Assembly (NCBI GenBank): GCA_041394725.1
Contig: JAWKHR010000014.1
Coordinates: forward strand, 1 to 64,000
Source of the DNA: JAWKHR01 sp041394725
Lineage (GTDB): Bacteria; Acidobacteriota; Vicinamibacteria; Vicinamibacterales; SCN-69-37
Reading direction: 5' to 3'
Length of the DNA stretch: 64,000 nt
Shown: one piece after another, positions 59,867-64,000 of the stretch
Layout: each line of letters begins with the position of its first letter
How positions within the stretch are numbered: position 1 is the stretch's first letter
Program-made: the position numbers and the translations under genes
The notes under the pieces: generated by a model
Told to the model about the DNA's origin: nothing
Databases searched by the model: none
What the model saw: only the letters and a program-made list of their open reading frames with translations

Positions 59867-61234
59867 TCAGACGTCGACGACCTTGCCCGGGTTCATGCGG
59901 TCGTCCGGGTCGAGCGCGCGCTTGATCGCGCGCATCACCTCGAGCCCCTCGCCGTGTTCGGCCTCGAGGAACGGCTTCTTGCCGAGGCCGACGCCGTGCT
60001 CGCCCGTGCAGGTGCCGCCCATCGCGATCGCGCGGGCGACCAGGCGGTCGTTCAGGCGGCGCGCGGCGGCCAGCTCCGTCTCGCTCGCCGGATCCAGCAC
60101 GTAGAGCAGGTGGAAGTTCCCATCGCCCGCGTGGCCGACGAGGCACACGGGAAACGGCGCGTCCGCGTGGTCCGCGCGCGCCTGCTCGATGCACTCGGCC
60201 AGCCGCGAAATCGGCACGCAGACGTCCGTCGTCCAGCACCGCGACCCGGGCCGCAGCGCCAGCGCCGCGAACAGCGCGTCGTGGCGGGCCTGCCACAGGC
60301 GCTCGCGATCCTCGAGCCGCGTCGTCCAGGTGAAGCCGCGGCCACCGCGCTCGGCGGCCAGTGCCTCGACGCTCCTCGCCTGCTCGCCCACGTGCCGGTC
60401 GTCGTCGCCGTGGAACTCGAAGAAGAGCGTCGGGGCCACCGGGTGGGTCATCTTCGAGTGGCGGTTGATCGCGTCCATCTGGGCTTCGTCGAGCAGCTCG
60501 ATCCGCGCCACGCGCACGCCGAGCTGGATCGTCGCGATCACGGTCTCGACGGCGCCGGCCATCGTGTCGAACGCGCAGACCGCGGCGGACACGGCCTCGG
60601 GCACCGGGTGCAGGCGCAGCGTCACCTCGGTAATCACGCCCAGCGTGCCCTCGGACCCGACGAACAGGCGGGTGAGGTCGTAGCCGGCCGACGACTTGCG
60701 CGCGCGCGTGCCGGTCCGGATCACGCGGCCGTCGGCCAGGACGACGGTCAGGCCGAGCACGTTCTCGCGCATGGTGCCGTAGCGCACGGCCGTCGTCCCC
60801 GACGCGCGGGTCGCGGCCATGCCGCCGATCGTCGCGTCGGCGCCCGGGTCGATCGGGAACATCAGGCCGGTGTTCCGCAGCGCCCTGTTCAGCTGCAGGC
60901 GCGTGACGCCGGCCTCGACGGTCACGTCGAGGTCCTCGCTGCTCAGCCGCACGATGCGGTGCATCTCGCGCAGGTCGATCGAGATGCCGCCGCGGATCGC
61001 CTGCACGTGCCCCTCGAGCGACGACCCGGCGCCGAACGGCACCACCGGCACGCCGTGCTCCCGGCTGATGCGCAGGATGGCCGCCACCTCATCCGTGCTC
61101 GCGGGAAAGCACACGACGTCGGGTGGCGCGGGTGCGTGGTAGGACTCGCCGTGGCTGTGGTGCTCGCGCACGATGGCCGCGTCGCTGGCGCGCGGCCCGA
61201 GCAGGGCCTTCAGGGCGTCGATGGCGGCGGACAC
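59867..61234 (-). CDS. FAD-linked oxidase (GlcD / D-lactate dehydrogenase-like)
   Basis: 455 aa. FAD-binding type 4 domain: PPDVVCFPASTDEVAAIL, VPVVPFGAGSSLEGHV, GADATIGGMAATRASGTTAVRYG, and LFVGSEGTLGVITEVTL. The C-terminal cap has LVGHAGDGNFHLLYVL and the metal/substrate histidine motif GTCTGEHGVGLGKKPFL, then DPDDRMNPGKVVD. Oxidises D-2-hydroxy acids (lactate, glycolate) in the family. Gene order with the racemase-family enzyme suggests hydroxyproline- or hydroxy-acid-related catabolism (inference). Confidence 0.93.
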   Translation of the reverse strand: MSAAIDALKALLGPRASDAAIVREHHSHGESYHAPAPPDVVCFPASTDEVAAILRISREHGVPVVPFGAGSSLEGHVQAIRGGISIDLREMHRIVRLSSEDLDVTVEAGVTRLQLNRALRNTGLMFPIDPGADATIGGMAATRASGTTAVRYGTMRENVLGLTVVLADGRVIRTGTRARKSSAGYDLTRLFVGSEGTLGVITEVTLRLHPVPEAVSAAVCAFDTMAGAVETVIATIQLGVRVARIELLDEAQMDAINRHSKMTHPVAPTLFFEFHGDDDRHVGEQARSVEALAAERGGRGFTWTTRLEDRERLWQARHDALFAALALRPGSRCWTTDVCVPISRLAECIEQARADHADAPFPVCLVGHAGDGNFHLLYVLDPASETELAAARRLNDRLVARAIAMGGTCTGEHGVGLGKKPFLEAEHGEGLEVMRAIKRALDPDDRMNPGKVVDV

Positions 61235-61309
61235 GCCACAATATTAGTGGTTTCGGGCCGTTTTCCGGCCCGCTGGCCGGACCGCCGGCCGGGTTGCTAT
61301 AGTCGCGGG

Positions 61310-62029
61310 ATGCCGACGGCCGTTCACTACCTGCCGTTGCTCACGACGATCCTCTCGATTCTCTTCGCCACGTCGCTCTACCGGCGCTGGGCGGTCAAGC
61401 ACTCGCCACACCTCTGGTGGTGGGCGGTGGGCATCACCACCTACGGGCTGGGCACGGCGCTCGAGAGCGCGATCACGCTGGGCGGCAATTCCATCTGGCT
61501 GACGAAGGCGTGGTACATCGCGGGCGCGCTGCTCGGCGGATATCCTCTGGCGCAGGGCTCGCTGTACCTCTCGTGGCCCCGGAGGTTCGCGAACCGGCTG
61601 ACGGCGATCAGCGTGACGTTCGTGGTGATCGCCTCGCTGCTGGTGATTGCGTCGCCAGTCAACGCGGCGGCCCTCGAGCCGTACCGGCCGTCGGGCGCCA
61701 TCCTCGGGTGGACGTGGGTGCGGCTGCTGACGCCGTTCATCAACCTGTACGCGGTGTTCTTCCTGATCGGCGGTGCCGTGTTGAGCGCCTGGCGCCACTA
61801 CCGGTATCGCGGCCACTCCTACCGGGCCGCGGGCAACGCGCTCATCGCGCTCGGCGCGCTCCTGCCGGGCATCGGCGGCAGCTTCGCGAAGGCGGGCGTC
61901 GTCGAGGCGCTCTACGTCGGCGAGTGCGTCGGGATCATGGTGATCTGGCTCGGCGACCGCGTGTGCGCCCGGCAGGACCCGCGGGTGCAGCCGGCCGGCG
62001 CCGCGCTCGAGGCGGCGCGCCCGTCCTGA
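61310..62029 (+). CDS. Integral membrane protein of unknown function
   Basis: 239 aa from ATG 61310 (MPTAVHYLPLLTTILSILFATSLY). About seven transmembrane helices, with WWWAVGITTYGLGTALESAIT, YIAGALLGGYPLAQGSLYLSW and ALGALLPGIGGSFAKAGVVEA. I do not recognise the family; conserved Trp and Gly residues in the first half and a short Ala-rich tail are the only features. A short near-duplicated sequence after the stop (GGCGCGCCCGTCCTGAGCCG at ~62010 and ~62041) is noted. Divergent from the FAD oxidase. Confidence 0.75.
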   Translation: MPTAVHYLPLLTTILSILFATSLYRRWAVKHSPHLWWWAVGITTYGLGTALESAITLGGNSIWLTKAWYIAGALLGGYPLAQGSLYLSWPRRFANRLTAISVTFVVIASLLVIASPVNAAALEPYRPSGAILGWTWVRLLTPFINLYAVFFLIGGAVLSAWRHYRYRGHSYRAAGNALIALGALLPGIGGSFAKAGVVEALYVGECVGIMVIWLGDRVCARQDPRVQPAGAALEAARPS

Positions 62030-62106
62030 GCCGCCTCGGCGGCGCGCCCGTCCTGAGCCGCCTCGAGGCGACCCGGACCGCGAAATCCGGGCGTTCCCTC
62101 TAGACT

Positions 62107-63159
62107 ATGGCCATGTCGCCGGGTGTCTGGACCGGGATCCTGCTGCTCCTCCTCGCGAACGCCCTGTACGTCGCGGCCGAATTCGGCGCGGTCGGCGTCC
62201 GGCGGAGCAACATCCGCCGGCTGAGCGAGGACGGGCACCGGCTGGCGCGCCGCCTGCTGCCACAGCTCGAGAGCCCCGCCGCGCTCGACCGCTACGTCGG
62301 GGCGTCGCAGATCGGCATCACGATCTCGAGCCTCGCGCTGGGCGCCTTCGCGCAGGCGACCGTGAGCCTGGCGCTGGCGCCGGTGGTGGCCCGGTGGTTC
62401 GGGCTGGACGAGGCGACGGCGTTCTCCGTGTCGGTCGTGGTCGTGCTGGGCACGCTGACCGCGACCCAGCTCGTGCTCGGCGAGCTCGTCCCCAAGGCGC
62501 TGGCCCTGCAGTATCCGACCCAGACGGCGCTGGCCACGGTGCTGCCGCTGCAGTGGTCGCTCGGCCTCTTCCGGCCATTCCTCGCGCTGCTCAACGGCAC
62601 CGCCACGCTCGTCCTCCGGCTCGCGGGGATCTCGCCGCAGCCGCACCGGCACCTGCACTCGCCGGAGGAGATCGAGCTGATGATCGCCGAGAGCCGCGAC
62701 GGCGGCCTGCTCGAGCCCGCCGAGCAGCAGCGGCTCCACCGCGCGCTCGGCCTGCGCCGCAAGCTGGCGCGCGACCTGATGGTGCCGCTCGATCGCCTCA
62801 CGATGCTCCCGGCCGACGCGGCCTGGGACGACGTGGTGCAGACCGTCTCGTCGAGCCCGTACAGCCGCCTGCCGGTCTACCGGGGCACGCGCGACCGGAT
62901 CGTGGGCACGCTGCGCGTGAAGGACCTGGTCGATCGCTACGTCGTCGAGGGGCCGGTGCCGCTCGAGCGGCTGATGCGGCCGGTGCTGCGGATCGCGGCG
63001 TCGCTGCCCGCGGATCGCATCGTGGGCCAGTTCCGGTCGCACCGCGCGCACCACGCGATCGTCGCCGACGAGGCCGGCCAGGCGGTGGGCCTGGTCACCG
63101 TGCAGGACGTGCTCGGCGAGCTGCTGGGCCAGGCCGCGGAGGCGTCGCCGGCCCGATGA
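62107..63159 (+). CDS. CNNM/HlyC-type transporter with CBS domains, copy 1
   Basis: 350 aa (ATG 62107, or 62113). The DUF21 membrane domain has ILLLLLANALYVAAEFGAVGVRR, DRYVGASQIGITISSLALG and LGTLTATQLVLGELVPKALA. A CBS pair follows (LARDLMVPLDRLTMLPADA..., VGTLRVKDLVDRYV, VGLVTVQDVLGELLG). No C-terminal CorC domain. Family members export Mg2+ or Co2+. Its stop overlaps the next, related gene by 4 bp (ATGA), so the two probably form a heteromer. Confidence 0.92.
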   Translation: MAMSPGVWTGILLLLLANALYVAAEFGAVGVRRSNIRRLSEDGHRLARRLLPQLESPAALDRYVGASQIGITISSLALGAFAQATVSLALAPVVARWFGLDEATAFSVSVVVVLGTLTATQLVLGELVPKALALQYPTQTALATVLPLQWSLGLFRPFLALLNGTATLVLRLAGISPQPHRHLHSPEEIELMIAESRDGGLLEPAEQQRLHRALGLRRKLARDLMVPLDRLTMLPADAAWDDVVQTVSSSPYSRLPVYRGTRDRIVGTLRVKDLVDRYVVEGPVPLERLMRPVLRIAASLPADRIVGQFRSHRAHHAIVADEAGQAVGLVTVQDVLGELLGQAAEASPAR

Positions 63160-64000
63160 CGCCGTTCGCCGACATCCTCCTCCTCTCGGCCGCCTTCGTG
63201 GTCATGAACGGCGTGTTCGTCGCGGCCGAGTTCGCGCTGATCGCCACGCCCCGCGCCACGCTCGAGCACCGCGCGCAGCGGGGCGAGCGGTTCGCGAAAC
63301 GGGTGCTCGCGATCCTCGAGTCGCCGCGCCTGCAGGACCGCTACGTCGCCACGGCGCAGCTCGGCATCACCGTCGCCAGCCTCGGCCTCGGCATGTTCGG
63401 CGAACACGCGTTCGCGGACCTGATCGAGCCGTCGCTCGGCGAGATCCCGTACGTGAGTGCCGCGGCGCTCGCCACCGGCCTGTCGCTCGCCCTCCTCACG
63501 CTGATCCACATCGTCTTCGGCGAGATGGTGCCGAAGGGCGTGGCGCTCCAGCGTCCGGATCTGGTGTGGCGCCTGACGAACTGGCCGATGCGGCTGGTGC
63601 TCGTCACGCTGTACCCGCTCGTGAGCCTGTCGAGCGGGATCGCCCGCGTCGTGCTGCGGCTGATCGGCGTCCGGCGGCCGGAGCACGGCGCGGATCAGTC
63701 GTACACGCCCGAGGAGCTCGCGCTCATCGTGGAGGAAAGCCAGGAAGGCGGCGTGCTGCGCGCCGACTCCGGCCGGATCCTGCGCGAGCTCTTCGAGTTC
63801 GGCGACCTCACCGCGCGCGAGGCGATGGTGCCGCGCGTCGAGGTGGCCGGCCTGCCCGTCGGCGCGACGCCCGAGGCCATCCGCGCGGTGCTCGCGAAGC
63901 GCCGGCACACGCGGTATCCCGTCTACGACGGCGACCTCGACCACATCGTCGGCATGATCCACGTGAAGGACCTGCTGCGCCGGCTGCTGACGGGCGAACG
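63156..64000 (+). CDS. CNNM/HlyC-type transporter with CBS domains, copy 2 (3' end outside window)
   Basis: First 281 codons of a gene cut by the window end. It opens MTPFADILLLSAAFVVMNGV and has DUF21 features FVAAEFALIATPRATLEHRA, DRYVATAQLGITVASLGLG and IHIVFGEMVPKGVALQ. The CBS region begins (LTAREAMVPRVEVAGLPVGA, RHTRYPVYDGDLDHIVGMI, HVKDLLRRLL). Related to the preceding gene but diverged. Translationally coupled by ATGA overlap. Confidence 0.92.
   Translation, partial: MTPFADILLLSAAFVVMNGVFVAAEFALIATPRATLEHRAQRGERFAKRVLAILESPRLQDRYVATAQLGITVASLGLGMFGEHAFADLIEPSLGEIPYVSAAALATGLSLALLTLIHIVFGEMVPKGVALQRPDLVWRLTNWPMRLVLVTLYPLVSLSSGIARVVLRLIGVRRPEHGADQSYTPEELALIVEESQEGGVLRADSGRILRELFEFGDLTAREAMVPRVEVAGLPVGATPEAIRAVLAKRRHTRYPVYDGDLDHIVGMIHVKDLLRRLLTGE

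Overview
The window is a very GC-rich bacterial chromosome segment. Gene content points to Acidobacteriota, most likely the Vicinamibacteria group (inference). The pointers are two ADOP-type (duplicated orphan permease) MacB-like proteins, one with an overlapping PadR regulator, a 1,003-residue Oar-like TonB receptor with an N-terminal carboxypeptidase-regulatory domain, large Ser/Thr-kinase/ATPase fusions, a V/A-type ATPase and P460/RoxA-like cytochromes.

Layout. 1-2026: 3' part of an ADOP permease. 1696-10546 (minus): a nine-gene V/A-type ATPase operon in the Thermus order G/H-I-K-E-C-F-A-B-D, tightly overlapped. Its last gene (subunit D) has no stop before a tandem repeat and reads on antisense into the ADOP gene. 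10679-13608: divergent TPR/GT-C membrane glycosyltransferase and GT2 glycosyltransferase. 13721-13814: tRNA-Ser(GCU). 13883-20381: retropepsin-like protease, membrane-anchored LuxR-type regulator, DUF4199 protein, DUF4097 surface protein, TonB receptor. 20603-25667: methyltransferase, Tat-exported class V aminotransferase, unknown secreted protein, DUF11 lipoprotein. 25759-32527: ATP-grasp ligase, patatin, cytochrome P460, truncated DoxX, molybdopterin oxidoreductase with a frameshifted membrane N-terminus, tandem universal stress protein. 32647-36773: sugar ABC importer (binding protein, two permeases, ATPase). 36811-40767: methyltransferase, then PadR plus ADOP. 40964-46440: sigma factor, putative anti-sigma and beta-solenoid/RDD membrane protein, then a DoxX-like/FAD oxidoreductase pair. 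46508-57521: membrane patatin, then an overlapped operon of Ser/Thr kinase-ATPase, catalase-like/di-haem cytochrome fusion and SGNH membrane protein. 57813-61234 (minus): FAD-linked oxidase, proline-racemase-family enzyme and 5'-3' exonuclease. 61310-64000: membrane protein and two CNNM/HlyC-type transporters, the last cut by the window end.

Three classes of non-coding structure stand out. (1) Two long palindromes (36739-36842 and 59754-59865) share the same outer arm but have different cores. (2) A strongly strand-skewed G/C repeat family lies at 2061-2290, 37505-37682 and 40790-40905. (3) A long imperfect hairpin of GAAGG/CCTTC repeats sits between convergent genes at 57620-57739. Several genes also carry apparent single-base indels (sugar ABC ATPase, molybdopterin oxidoreductase). 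These are either sequencing errors or real decay.

The most unusual protein is the 1,069-residue catalase-like/TM/RoxA-like di-haem cytochrome fusion at 52777-55986. It is translationally coupled to a kinase-ATPase and an SGNH protein, and its catalase half seems to lack the haem-ligating RxxxY motif.
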